A stretch of 17,041 bases of DNA from an uncultured Chitinophagaceae bacterium (GCA_946885665.1 CAMPGT010000053.1:1-17041); one strand, 5' to 3'; counted from the first letter of the stretch, positions 1-8,178 are shown. Made by a program: numbers and translations. Notes: generated from the sequence alone by a model not told the origin.

Positions 1-24
1 TTGAGAAACAAACCAAAAAACGAA

Positions 25-2019
25 ATGCGCCAGAGACTTAACGCCGGTAAAACATGTTTGCCTTTTATATTTCTCCTACTGGCCACCACGGCAGCACGGG
101 CCGCAGATACGCTGCAGGTATGCTCTCCCTCAGGAAAAATATGCGTGAAAGTATGGATGGGAAAACAACTATCATACAGCATATCGCACAACAATAACAC
201 GATCGTCGCTGCATCGGCAATCGATCTCCTCCTCGACGATAACCGGTCACTGTCTTTTAAGAACGCCATTAAATCGCACAGCGCAAAAAAGATCAACGAA
301 ACGATCATCTCGCCGGTACCTGAAAAAAGAAAAACGATTCCCGACATTTACAACCTGCTGTCGATAACGTTCCGGCAACCCTACAGCGTTGAGTTTCGCG
401 CCTACGACGATGGCGTTGCCTACCGCATCATAACAAAGTTCAAAGATTCGATCATCGTCAAAAATGAAGTGGCAGCATTCGCGTTTCCGGGCAGGCCCTC
501 GGCTTATTTCGGAGAAGTGCAGAAACGCGATAACGTCGACATCTTTCACACAAGCTTTGAAGAACCCTATCTTTTTAAGAGCCTGGACAGTTTTCCCTCT
601 ACCTCGATCGCCTTTTCACCGGTTCTTATCATACCCGAATCAAATCCGAAAATTGCCATTACCGAATCGGATCTCGACGACTATCCCGGCATGTTCCTCG
701 CAGGCACGGACTCTTTTAAGCTGAGAGGCAGGTTCGCCGGATACCCGGCCGAAGAAACAGTAGCCGCAGGATTATACTCACAAAAAATTGTGACCAACCG
801 CGCCGACTACATTGCGAAAACGAAAGGCAGCAGATCCTTCCCCTGGCGCGTACTGATCATCGCAGAAGAAGATAAAGAACTTCCTTCCAACGACATCGTT
901 TACCGCCTTGCTGCTCCATCAAAACTCACAGATGTTTCGTGGATCAAGCCGGGGAATATCACAGATGAATGGATCATTGATCTCAATCTTTTCAACATTC
1001 CCTTCAAAGCCGGCCGCAATACAGCCTCCTACAAATATTACATTGATTTTGCCAGCCGTTTTGGCATCGACAGGATCATGATGGATGCCGGCTGGAGCGA
1101 TAACAACGACCTGATGAAAGTTGTTCCCGAGATCAACATGGATACCCTCGCGGCCTATGCAAAAGCGAAAGGGGTAAAAATAGCCATGTGGACCCTGGCC
1201 ATGACGCTCGACAGGCAGCTCGAAGAAGCTTTGGACCAGTTCAATAAATGGGGAGTTGACTTTATTATGACCGACTTCATTGACCGCGACGACCAGAAAG
1301 TGGTCAACCTGCATAAGCGTATCACCGAAGCCTGCGCCGCACATAAAATTGCGATCATGTTCCACGGGACATACCCACCGAAAGGCTTTAATCGCACGTA
1401 TCCGAATGCCGTTACGCGCGAAGGGGTGCTGGGTTCGGAATACAATATCTGGAGCGAAAAAGTTTCGCCGGAACATGACGTACTCCTGGCATTTACCCGC
1501 ATGCTCGCCGGTTCAATGGATTATGAACCCGGCTTGCTCAATAATGCCAGCAAAGGTAATTTCAGGCCGATCGCCAGCCGCGTGATGAGCCCGGGAACAC
1601 GCGCACATCAATTGGCCATGATCGTTGTGTACGACAGCCCCATACAATTTTTTTCGGGAAATCCTTCACAGGCACTGCTCGAACCAGAATACATGGATCT
1701 GCTCGGACATGCTCCTACCACATGGGACGAGACGAAAATACTTGATGCAAAGGTGGGCGAGTATATTGTTACGGCGCGAAAAAACAATTCGAACTGGTAC
1801 ATCGGCGGCATGACCGACTGGACACCGAGGGATCTCAATATAACATTTGACTTCCTGGAAGAGGGCACCTACACGGCAAAAATTTGCAAAGACGGCATTA
1901 ATGCCGACCATTACGCCGCGGATTATGTGCTCGACAGCCTTACAATTAAAAAGAACGATACGCTTGCCATTCACCTTGCGCCCGGTGGTGGATTTTTTAT
2001 TCAATTGGAAAAGCAATAG
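25..2019 (+). CDS. GH97 family glycoside hydrolase, retaining type (alpha-galactosidase-like), secreted
   Basis: Exo-acting glycosidase of family GH97 (SusB family), predicted to release a terminal sugar in the periplasm. The frame is open from base 1 (TTG). I prefer ATG 25 because it gives a textbook signal peptide: basic n-region, hydrophobic PFIFLLLATT, cleavage after ARA. An upstream start cannot be excluded. Residue numbers here count from the TTG (672 aa). The N-terminal beta-sandwich spans about 35-310. The catalytic barrel follows, with WIKPG at 314-318, then TDFIDRDDQ at 424-432 and TREGVLGSEYN at 472-482. A C-terminal beta domain closes it. In GH97, an Asp at the first site marks the retaining branch, as in Bacteroides BT1871, with a Glu as acid/base. 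D425 and E480 fit those roles, whereas inverting SusB-type enzymes use Glu bases. The family assignment is firm. The sugar (alpha-galactose, beta-L-arabinopyranose or other) is inferred. It is the first visible gene of the sugar operon. Confidence 0.93.
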   Translation: MRQRLNAGKTCLPFIFLLLATTAARAADTLQVCSPSGKICVKVWMGKQLSYSISHNNNTIVAASAIDLLLDDNRSLSFKNAIKSHSAKKINETIISPVPEKRKTIPDIYNLLSITFRQPYSVEFRAYDDGVAYRIITKFKDSIIVKNEVAAFAFPGRPSAYFGEVQKRDNVDIFHTSFEEPYLFKSLDSFPSTSIAFSPVLIIPESNPKIAITESDLDDYPGMFLAGTDSFKLRGRFAGYPAEETVAAGLYSQKIVTNRADYIAKTKGSRSFPWRVLIIAEEDKELPSNDIVYRLAAPSKLTDVSWIKPGNITDEWIIDLNLFNIPFKAGRNTASYKYYIDFASRFGIDRIMMDAGWSDNNDLMKVVPEINMDTLAAYAKAKGVKIAMWTLAMTLDRQLEEALDQFNKWGVDFIMTDFIDRDDQKVVNLHKRITEACAAHKIAIMFHGTYPPKGFNRTYPNAVTREGVLGSEYNIWSEKVSPEHDVLLAFTRMLAGSMDYEPGLLNNASKGNFRPIASRVMSPGTRAHQLAMIVVYDSPIQFFSGNPSQALLEPEYMDLLGHAPTTWDETKILDAKVGEYIVTARKNNSNWYIGGMTDWTPRDLNITFDFLEEGTYTAKICKDGINADHYAADYVLDSLTIKKNDTLAIHLAPGGGFFIQLEKQ

Positions 2020-2060
2020 CTTTCATAAACAAACTCCGGAATTTCAGCAAAATAAATACT

Positions 2061-2822
2061 ATGATCTTGAACGACAGGTTTAAAGGCAAGGTGGCCATCG
2101 TTACCGGTGCGGCAGACGGCATCGGCAAAGGAGTTGCACAGCGACTCGGAAAAGAAGGTGCCACACTGGCCCTTTTCGACATCAACGAATCTTTGTTAAA
2201 AAAGACGGCGGAAGAATTTTCAAAACTCGGCATCCAGGCGAAGCCGTTCACAGCGGATGTTGGCAACGCGGAACAACTCTCAGCCGCTGTGAGTGCTGTT
2301 GAAAACGAATTCAAATCCATTGACATTCTCGTGAACGCAGCAGGCATCGTGGGGCCTACCAGCACGATGATCACCGAATATTCGATTGAAGATTTCGACA
2401 GGGTGTACCAGGTAAACCTCAGGGGAACGTTTCTGATTACGAAATTTACTTTGCAGGTAATGAAGAAGACGGGTAAGGGTCGCATTCTGCTGATCGCCTC
2501 CATTGCGGGCAAAGAAGGCAACCCGGGTATGGTGGGTTATTCAACTACCAAAGCAGGCGTAATAGGATTGATAAAAGGTGTGGGAAAAGAATTTGCAACT
2601 ACACAAATCACCGTCAATGGACTTGCACCCGCTGTAATTAAAACGCCAATGAATGATAACACATCTGCCGAACAATTAAAATATATGACAGCGAAAATAC
2701 CTATGCAACGGCTGGGAACGGTAGAAGAAGTGGCTGCCATGTCGTGTTTTATCGTGTCGGATGAAAATAGTTTCTCGACGGGATTCGTCTATGACATTTC
2801 CGGCGGACGCGCCACCTATTAA
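2061..2822 (+). CDS. SDR family oxidoreductase, candidate 2-keto-3-deoxy-sugar-acid dehydrogenase
   Basis: Classical short-chain dehydrogenase of 253 aa, the usual family length. Visible motifs are the cofactor loop TGAADGIG (15-22), an acidic residue D40 at the end of beta-2 that favours NAD+ over NADP+, NAAG (92-95), N119, and the catalytic S147, Y160 and K164 (YSTTK). The C-terminus ends in DISGGRATY. I associate that ending, together with the SIAGKEGNP stretch, with SDRs that oxidise 2-keto-3-deoxy-L-rhamnonate or related acids. This is recalled family knowledge, not a search result. If correct, the enzyme acts after the dehydratase encoded at 5762-6937. Start ATG 2061 lies 41 bp after the GH97 stop, and the Rossmann fold starts about 10 residues in, as expected. 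SDR membership is certain; the substrate is an inference. Confidence 0.92.
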   Translation: MILNDRFKGKVAIVTGAADGIGKGVAQRLGKEGATLALFDINESLLKKTAEEFSKLGIQAKPFTADVGNAEQLSAAVSAVENEFKSIDILVNAAGIVGPTSTMITEYSIEDFDRVYQVNLRGTFLITKFTLQVMKKTGKGRILLIASIAGKEGNPGMVGYSTTKAGVIGLIKGVGKEFATTQITVNGLAPAVIKTPMNDNTSAEQLKYMTAKIPMQRLGTVEEVAAMSCFIVSDENSFSTGFVYDISGGRATY

Positions 2823-2851
2823 CCATTCGCCATGCACAAAACGAAGCTTGG

Positions 2852-4090
2852 ATGAAGCACCAGTGGAAACCTTTACTTCTTGTAGCCTGCGTATTTCTGT
2901 TCACCGGCGCCCTGATATGCATGAACGACATCCTGCTTCCTTCGTTAAAAGATCTGTTCCGGCTCTCCTACCTTCAGGCCACTTTTATACAACAGTCGTT
3001 TTACCTCGTGTATCTCATCTTCCCCATTCCAATCGCTTATTACATTTCGCGTTTCGGTTATAAAGTCAGCGTGATAACAGCGCTCACCGTTTGCAGTTGC
3101 GGCTGCATGCTTTTTATCCCGGCGTACTATGCCACCTCCTACCCACTGGCGCTTGCTGCGATCTTCATCGTTTCCATCGGCGTTACAATGGTGAACGTTT
3201 CTGCCAATCCCCTTGCGGCTTTGCTGGGTGATCCATCGGGGTCGCATGTGAGGGTAAACATCGTTCAACTGTTCAGCCGCATCGGTTATTCGTTTACGCC
3301 TGTTATCGGCACAACTCTCATTTATGGCAATGGCGGAGCCATTTCGTTTCACCTTCCATATCTCGCCATCGGAATTGGAACGTTTCTCTTCGTTATCCTC
3401 CTGTTTTTTTCATCCCTGCCTTCTTTCAAGCCGGAAGCGCTAAAAGATTTTTCCCTGTTGTCCATCATCAAAGGTTCCAGGAAGTATCCGCAATTATTTT
3501 GGGGAGCGATTATCATGTTTTTTTACATGGGCGCAGAGGCTGGCACTGCCGGTTTCTTCATCAATTACCTGCGTGACGACTCCATTGCCGGCTTCACTGC
3601 AGGACAGGCGGCGCAGTTTCTCACTTATTATTACATCGCATCAACCATATTTTGCATTGCCGGCATTTACCTGTTGCAGTTTGTTTCCCCGGGTAAACTT
3701 CTCGCTATGTTTGGCTCGGTGATGATCGTACTTTATTTATTAGCAGCGCTTACCCTCTCTTCGTGGAATCCCTATTATCTTATCGGGCTGGGCGCCTTCA
3801 TCTCTGTGCTTTTTCCCTGCATATTCAGCCTCGGAATCGAAGGTGCGGGCACATTTACGGAAAAAGGATCGGCGCTCATCAATATTGCGGTTGTCGGAGG
3901 CGCCGTATTTCCACCGCTGCAGGGCATGCTTGCCGACAGCAAAGGCGTGCAGTTTTCCTATCTCATCCCCTGCCTGTGCGTGACGGCGATAGTGGTGTAC
4001 GGCATATTCTGCCACAACAGGTCGGTGGCAGCGAAAGCCGCTTTGCAACATGAGATCGCCACAGGAATGAATAAAATATCCCGGTCATGA
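2852..4090 (+). CDS. MFS sugar permease, FucP-like (fucose/galactose/glucose:H+ symporter family)
   Basis: Inner-membrane transporter of 412 aa with about 12 hydrophobic segments. The stretch MNDILLPSLKDLF (24-36), followed by QATFIQQSFYLVYL and PIP (58-60), closely resembles helix 1-2 of E. coli FucP, including the conserved Asp (D26, matching FucP D46). FPCIFSLGIE (321-330) matches the FucP helix-10 region. In FucP the proton-coupling Glu (E135) sits in an ETAANP context; here the aligned stretch is NVSANP (115-120), so Asn115 replaces the Glu. That could mean uniport or altered coupling. The gene starts 29 bp after SDR 1, and its stop overlaps the next start (ATGA at 4087-4090), indicating translational coupling to the mutarotase-like gene. 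It presumably imports the sugar released by the GH97 enzyme. The exact substrate is unknown. Confidence 0.92.
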   Translation: MKHQWKPLLLVACVFLFTGALICMNDILLPSLKDLFRLSYLQATFIQQSFYLVYLIFPIPIAYYISRFGYKVSVITALTVCSCGCMLFIPAYYATSYPLALAAIFIVSIGVTMVNVSANPLAALLGDPSGSHVRVNIVQLFSRIGYSFTPVIGTTLIYGNGGAISFHLPYLAIGIGTFLFVILLFFSSLPSFKPEALKDFSLLSIIKGSRKYPQLFWGAIIMFFYMGAEAGTAGFFINYLRDDSIAGFTAGQAAQFLTYYYIASTIFCIAGIYLLQFVSPGKLLAMFGSVMIVLYLLAALTLSSWNPYYLIGLGAFISVLFPCIFSLGIEGAGTFTEKGSALINIAVVGGAVFPPLQGMLADSKGVQFSYLIPCLCVTAIVVYGIFCHNRSVAAKAALQHEIATGMNKISRS

Positions 4091-4989
4091 CAGTTAAGCA
4101 ATCGAATCGGAATGGCGTGGAAGTTTTCACGCTCGAGAATAATTATCTCGCTGTTGAGATCGCCCCTTGGATAGGTGGCAGAATCACAAGCATATACAAT
4201 AAGTTATTAAGCAAGGAATTCCTGTGGAAGAACAAGGATTTACCTTTGAAACAAAACCGGGAAGGCGATGAATATGATCCGAATTTTTGGGGAGGGATAG
4301 ATGAACTTATCCCTAACGACATGCCTGAGAAAATTGATTCAGTCGCCTATCCCGATCATGGTGAGTTATGGACAACCGCTCTTCAATCAACAGTTTTGAA
4401 TAAGAAAGTTACCGTTTCCGGAAAATTAAAATTGAGCGAACTGTATTATGAAAAGACCGTTTACCTTGATGAAAAATTGCCGCTGATCCACAACAGCTAT
4501 AGAATTAAGAATGAATCGGGAGCGAAACGGCATTTCCTGTGGAAACTGCACGCGGCGCTGAATATCCGGCCGGGAGATAAAATAATTACAGATGCACGAA
4601 AAGCGAGGATCGTTGATCCGGCTTATTCGAGATTTCAGAATATAGAAGAGTTCCGTTGGCCGCAAATAGAAGACACAGATGCGTCCCTTATCCCGACGAA
4701 CGATAACACGATGGATTTTTTTTATTTGTACGACATCACCGAACCGGAGATGAAACTGGAAGGGGTCGATGGTTCTTTATTCAGCTACAAGTATGATAAA
4801 AAAATATTTCCTTATCAATGGTACTTTGCATCGTACGGAGGTTTTTTGAACCATTACACGGCCGTACTGGAACCCTGCAGCAGCATGCCGCTGAGTGTAA
4901 CCGAAGCCATTCGTGCGGGCCAATGCAGCGTTTTGGAACCGGGCGAAGAAATCAACACTACCGTACACATTTATGCAGGAGAAAAGTAA
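4087..4989 (+). CDS. Aldose 1-epimerase-like protein (galactose mutarotase superfamily)
   Basis: Protein of 300 aa with a predicted beta-sandwich of the galactose-mutarotase-like superfamily and no signal peptide, hence cytoplasmic. Supporting stretches are an N-terminal EIAPWIGGRITSIYN (24-38), YPDHGELW (88-95), FLWKLHAALNI (150-160) and LEPCSS (261-266). In mutarotases, conserved His and Glu residues interconvert the alpha and beta anomers. H91, H155 and E262 are the candidates visible here, but I have not aligned them to a structure. Its ATG overlaps the stop of the permease gene by 4 bases, so it is probably made with the transporter and acts on the imported sugar. SDR 2 follows after only 7 bp. 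The sequence appears somewhat richer in A+T than its neighbours. A diverged role, for example on a sugar lactone, cannot be excluded. Confidence 0.78.
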   Translation: MTVKQSNRNGVEVFTLENNYLAVEIAPWIGGRITSIYNKLLSKEFLWKNKDLPLKQNREGDEYDPNFWGGIDELIPNDMPEKIDSVAYPDHGELWTTALQSTVLNKKVTVSGKLKLSELYYEKTVYLDEKLPLIHNSYRIKNESGAKRHFLWKLHAALNIRPGDKIITDARKARIVDPAYSRFQNIEEFRWPQIEDTDASLIPTNDNTMDFFYLYDITEPEMKLEGVDGSLFSYKYDKKIFPYQWYFASYGGFLNHYTAVLEPCSSMPLSVTEAIRAGQCSVLEPGEEINTTVHIYAGEK

Positions 4990-4996
4990 TCAATCA

Positions 4997-5749
4997 ATGA
5001 ACAGAAAAAAGGTTTTTATCACCGGCGCCGCCTCAGGTATCGGCAAAGCCGCGGCCCTTCGTTTCGCCAGCGAGGGCTATGATGTTTGCTTAAATGATAT
5101 TCAAGCTGAGAAGCTATCCGCACTTGTTGCTGAACTTGCGTCCGGCAATCATTTGGCGCTTGCAGGAAGTTATGCCGACCCGGATGTAATCGCCGAAGGT
5201 GAACGCATGATGCGCGAAAAATGGGGCCGCCTCGATGCGCTGGTGAATTGCGCAGGTGTGTTTGAAAAAACGGAGCCGTTTGAAATGAACATTTCCAAAT
5301 GGCGGATTGTTTTTGATACTATGGTCAACGGTTGCTTTTTAGTGTCGCAAATGGCGGTGAAACTGATGAGTGAAGGAGGCAGGATCGTGCACATCACCTC
5401 CATACACGGCACAAGGGCCGAAAAATTTGCCAGCAGCTATGCCATGGCAAAGGCGGCCATCAACCAATATTGCCGGTCCGCCGCACTCGAGCTTGCCCCC
5501 AAAGGGATTTTAGTGAACGCCATCGCGCCGGGATTTGTCAACACGGCAATGTCGGTTGTTGATGGTGAAAACGAGTTGGAAGGTCAATGGTTCAAAGATA
5601 ATTATGTCGATTCCCATCATTTGCCCTTGCGCCGCGCCGCCGACGCCAGTGAAATTGCAGGCGTGGCCCTTTTCCTGGCAGGAAACGATGCATCATATAT
5701 TACCGGCCAGGTCATCGCTGTTGATGGGGGCCTTAGCATCACGTTTTAA
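4997..5749 (+). CDS. SDR family oxidoreductase, candidate sugar 1-dehydrogenase
   Basis: Second classical SDR of the cluster, 250 aa. The frame is open upstream into the preceding gene, but ATG 4997 is the right start. It lies 7 bp after the mutarotase stop, a purine-rich AGGAGA is centred about 15 bp upstream, and the cofactor loop TGAASGIG (9-16) then sits at the usual distance. Other motifs are D34 at the end of beta-2 (NAD+ preference), NCAG (84-87), N111, catalytic S135, Y148 and K152 (YAMAK), the APG turn (178-180) and a terminal YITGQVIAVDGG. It is clearly not a duplicate of SDR 1: the active-site flanks and C-terminus differ. In non-phosphorylative pathways the first step, aldose to aldonolactone, is often done by such an SDR, so I infer that role here. 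The substrate is not provable from sequence. Confidence 0.92.
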   Translation: MNRKKVFITGAASGIGKAAALRFASEGYDVCLNDIQAEKLSALVAELASGNHLALAGSYADPDVIAEGERMMREKWGRLDALVNCAGVFEKTEPFEMNISKWRIVFDTMVNGCFLVSQMAVKLMSEGGRIVHITSIHGTRAEKFASSYAMAKAAINQYCRSAALELAPKGILVNAIAPGFVNTAMSVVDGENELEGQWFKDNYVDSHHLPLRRAADASEIAGVALFLAGNDASYITGQVIAVDGGLSITF

Positions 5750-5761
5750 ATATTTCATTGC

Positions 5762-6937
5762 ATGAAAATTGATTCGGTAGATTTTTTTTATTTGAGCATG
5801 CCCGAAATTATCGATATCGGCGATGGCAGCCAGGATGCGCTGCTGGTGAGAGTTCGCGCAGGCGGCTACGAGGGATGGGGTGAATGTGAAGCGTCGCCGC
5901 TTACAAGCATCGCGAGCTATGTTTGCCCGATGTCGCACAGCGCATGCAAGCCGCTTAAGTTTTCTGTCGAAGGCATGAACATCAACGATGTTGAGGACAT
6001 CCACCGGATTTCTGCTGCGGTGCACGAAAATTCACTTGACCTGCTGCAGGCTAATCACACACTTTCGGGAATCGACATCGCATTATGGGACCTGCTGGGA
6101 AAGAAATTGAATGAACCCGTGTACAGATTGCTGGGTTACCGGCAGGCCTTTCCCAAGTTGCCTTATGCATCGCAGTTGTTTGGTAGCACTCCTGAAGAGA
6201 CTTTCGAAAAAGCCCAAAGAACAAAGCAATCGGGATTTAGGGCAGTCAAGTTTGGCTGGGGACCGTTTGGGAAAGCCGGCGTTCAAAATGATGTGGCGCA
6301 TTTGGCTGCTGCACGCGAAGGTGCGGGCGACTCCATGCATTTGATGGTCGACGCCGGCACTGCCTGGGTCGAAAATACGGCTCCGGCAAAAGAAAGGCTG
6401 GCACCATTGAAAAAGATAAACGCTTACTGGCTCGAAGAGCCGTTTGTTAACGGGGCGTTGTCTGCTTATCAGGAATTGTCGGCGTCTGAACCTAAAGTTC
6501 CTCTTGCGGGTGGAGAAGGGTGCAACAGCTTTGTGCAGGCTCAGGCGATGATAGCGTATTCGGGTATTTCTTTCATCCAAATAGACGCGGGTAGAATTGG
6601 AGGCATAACCGTCGCGAAAAGAGTGGCCGATCTTGCACGGGCAAAACAGAAAACTTATGTGAATCACACGTTCACGTCGCACCTTGCATTAAGCGCCTCC
6701 TTGCAGCCCTATGCCGGAGTTGAGAAACACCAGATCAGCGAATATCCGGTTGAACTGAAACCGCTCGCGGTAGAGATCAGCAAAGAAAAAATTGCCATTG
6801 ATAAGGATGGGTACATTCATGTTCCTGAAAGGCCGGGCCTTGGCATTACGGTAGATACAACCGCGCTAAAAAAATATCTCGTAGACGTGGAAATAAGCGT
6901 CAACGGGGAAAAAATATATTATTCGCCGGAACTTTGA
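5762..6937 (+). CDS. Enolase-superfamily (mandelate racemase subgroup) protein, candidate acid-sugar dehydratase
   Basis: Protein of 391 aa, the normal size for the mandelate racemase/muconate lactonizing enzyme family. Predicted Mg2+ ligands are D197 (VDAG), E225 in WLEEP and E252 in GGEGCNS. The His-Asp dyad that defines the mandelate racemase subgroup is H302 (NHTFTSH) with D275 (QIDAGRIGG). E327 (ISEYP) fits the Glu that helps the leaving group. On the other face the usual KxK is reduced to K163 followed by FGWGPFG, so the second Lys is absent. Members of this subgroup dehydrate aldonates or aldarates to 2-keto-3-deoxy acids. With two SDRs in the same operon, an aldonate dehydratase is the best guess. 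L-fuconate, L-rhamnonate, D-galactonate or a pentonate are all possible. It begins 12 bp after SDR 2. Confidence 0.9.
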   Translation: MKIDSVDFFYLSMPEIIDIGDGSQDALLVRVRAGGYEGWGECEASPLTSIASYVCPMSHSACKPLKFSVEGMNINDVEDIHRISAAVHENSLDLLQANHTLSGIDIALWDLLGKKLNEPVYRLLGYRQAFPKLPYASQLFGSTPEETFEKAQRTKQSGFRAVKFGWGPFGKAGVQNDVAHLAAAREGAGDSMHLMVDAGTAWVENTAPAKERLAPLKKINAYWLEEPFVNGALSAYQELSASEPKVPLAGGEGCNSFVQAQAMIAYSGISFIQIDAGRIGGITVAKRVADLARAKQKTYVNHTFTSHLALSASLQPYAGVEKHQISEYPVELKPLAVEISKEKIAIDKDGYIHVPERPGLGITVDTTALKKYLVDVEISVNGEKIYYSPEL

Positions 6938-6960
6938 TTGTTCATTTCGTTCTTCCTGCC

Positions 6961-7530
6961 ATGACAAACTTTTTCAATATTGTAAAAGACCGGATGCAGC
7001 TTTCGGAAAATAGCCGCCAGGCGTTCCTGTCGGTAATGAAAAAAGAAGAGTACGAAAAAGGGCACGTATTGGTCAGGCCTGGTTCAATTTGCCGGTCAAT
7101 ATATTTTGTTGAAAAGGGCTTAACACGAACGTTCTATGAAAAAGACGACAAAGACGTAACCGACTGGTTCAGTCCTGAAAATACCATTGCCTGTTCGATT
7201 GTTTCATTTGCTCATCAACAGCCGGACAGAAGAGGACTCGAGCTCCTCGAAGATTCCACGTTATGGATTTTGGATTATGATGACATGGAAATGCTCTGCG
7301 AACAACACCATGAGATAGAAAAATTCATGCGCATGATCACGTCGTATGGCATGCTGCTTGTTCAGGAACGGTACGACGACCTCCACTTTTCATCTGCTGC
7401 GGAGCGGTATAAAAAGCTGATGGAATACCAGCCGACACTTATACAACGGGCCCCTTTAGGTATGATTGCCTCTTACCTCGGAGTTACACAGGAAACGTTA
7501 AGCAGGATACGCTCAAAACATGCTTTTTGA
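6961..7530 (+). CDS. Crp/Fnr-type transcriptional regulator
   Basis: Protein of 189 aa with an N-terminal cyclic-nucleotide-binding-like beta-roll (about 20-110, with EKGHVLVRPG and YFVEKGLTRTFY) and a C-terminal helix-turn-helix (about 163-187, ending MIASYLGVTQETLSRIR). Both fit the short Crp/Fnr regulators common in Bacteroidota. I see no FGE-plus-Arg phosphate-binding cassette as in E. coli Crp, so cAMP binding is doubtful. No N-terminal Cys cluster for an Fnr iron-sulfur centre is present. ATG 6961 is preferred over the in-frame TTG at 6934, which overlaps the dehydratase stop. It lies 23 bp after the dehydratase and may be co-transcribed with the sugar operon, but it could equally serve the AhpD-like gene that follows. 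Its target is unknown. Confidence 0.9.
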   Translation: MTNFFNIVKDRMQLSENSRQAFLSVMKKEEYEKGHVLVRPGSICRSIYFVEKGLTRTFYEKDDKDVTDWFSPENTIACSIVSFAHQQPDRRGLELLEDSTLWILDYDDMEMLCEQHHEIEKFMRMITSYGMLLVQERYDDLHFSSAAERYKKLMEYQPTLIQRAPLGMIASYLGVTQETLSRIRSKHAF

Positions 7531-7587
7531 CAAATATCAAAAACGCGAGCCTTCATCTGTTATTACTTCGCTGTAAAATTGAACGTT

Positions 7588-8178
7588 ATGCGACTTACAG
7601 CAATCGACCGACCCAAAGGGATAATTTTAAAACTATTTTTCTGGTTAAGTAAAAAGCAGTTTGGCAAAGTGCTTGCCGTCTTAAGAGTCATTTACGCGCG
7701 CAGCAAGCCTGTGCTTTTCGCATCCCTGAAGATATTATCTACAGATAATAAACTAACGCTTCCTAAAACGACGAGGATATTGATCCGTTATTTCACTTCT
7801 CACCTAAACGAATGCCGGTTTTGTTCGAACGCGATGCGGTACCAGGCGATGAAGGCGGGCATGGACCGTGCGCAGTTAAAGGAAGTGCTGCATTTTGAAG
7901 AAAGCGACAGGTTCAGCGACAGGGAGAAGGCTCTCCTATCGTACGTTAAAGAAGTTACCCTCACTAAAAATTCCAGCGACACGGTATTCGACCGTTTAAG
8001 GCAATATTTCTCCGACAAGGAAATTGTTGAAATCACATGGGTGAATGCTTCCGAGAATTATTTCAACCTGCTGGCAAAACCCATGGGCCTCGATTCCGAC
8101 AACCTGAAAGAGAAAACACGGCAGCACGCCGCGGCTCACATGACAATTGCAAGTGAGAGAGCTTCTGTTTCCGCGTGA
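7588..8178 (+). CDS. Carboxymuconolactone decarboxylase / AhpD-like family protein
   Basis: Protein of 196 aa from ATG 7588; a TTG nine bases earlier is in frame but less likely. The core resembles the AhpD-like all-helical fold: HLNECRFCSNAM (72-83) carries a CxxC pair (C76, C79) preceded by a Glu. It is followed by FSDREKALLSYVKEVT and FSDKEIVEITWVNASENYFNLLAKPMG, the typical second half. In AhpD the motif continues with a proton-relay His three residues after the second Cys; here that position is Met83. Thiol-dependent peroxidase or disulfide-reductase activity is therefore possible but not assured. The N-terminal 60 residues are unusually basic and hydrophobic (FFWLSKKQFGKVLAVLRVIY) and not obviously part of the core. 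The gene lies 57 bp after the Crp/Fnr gene and converges on the amylase gene with a 25-bp gap. Confidence 0.8.
   Translation: MRLTAIDRPKGIILKLFFWLSKKQFGKVLAVLRVIYARSKPVLFASLKILSTDNKLTLPKTTRILIRYFTSHLNECRFCSNAMRYQAMKAGMDRAQLKEVLHFEESDRFSDREKALLSYVKEVTLTKNSSDTVFDRLRQYFSDKEIVEITWVNASENYFNLLAKPMGLDSDNLKEKTRQHAAAHMTIASERASVSA

Noticed and set aside
4087..4989. Recent horizontal insertion of the mutarotase-like gene
   Set aside because: It looks mildly A+T-rich, but it overlaps the permease stop by 4 bp and is 7 bp from SDR 2, so it is an integrated part of the operon.
6083..6682. 199-codon minus-strand open frame inside the dehydratase gene
   Set aside because: It lies opposite the metal ligands and His-Asp dyad of a convincing enolase-superfamily gene. 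Its composition is that of a shadow frame.
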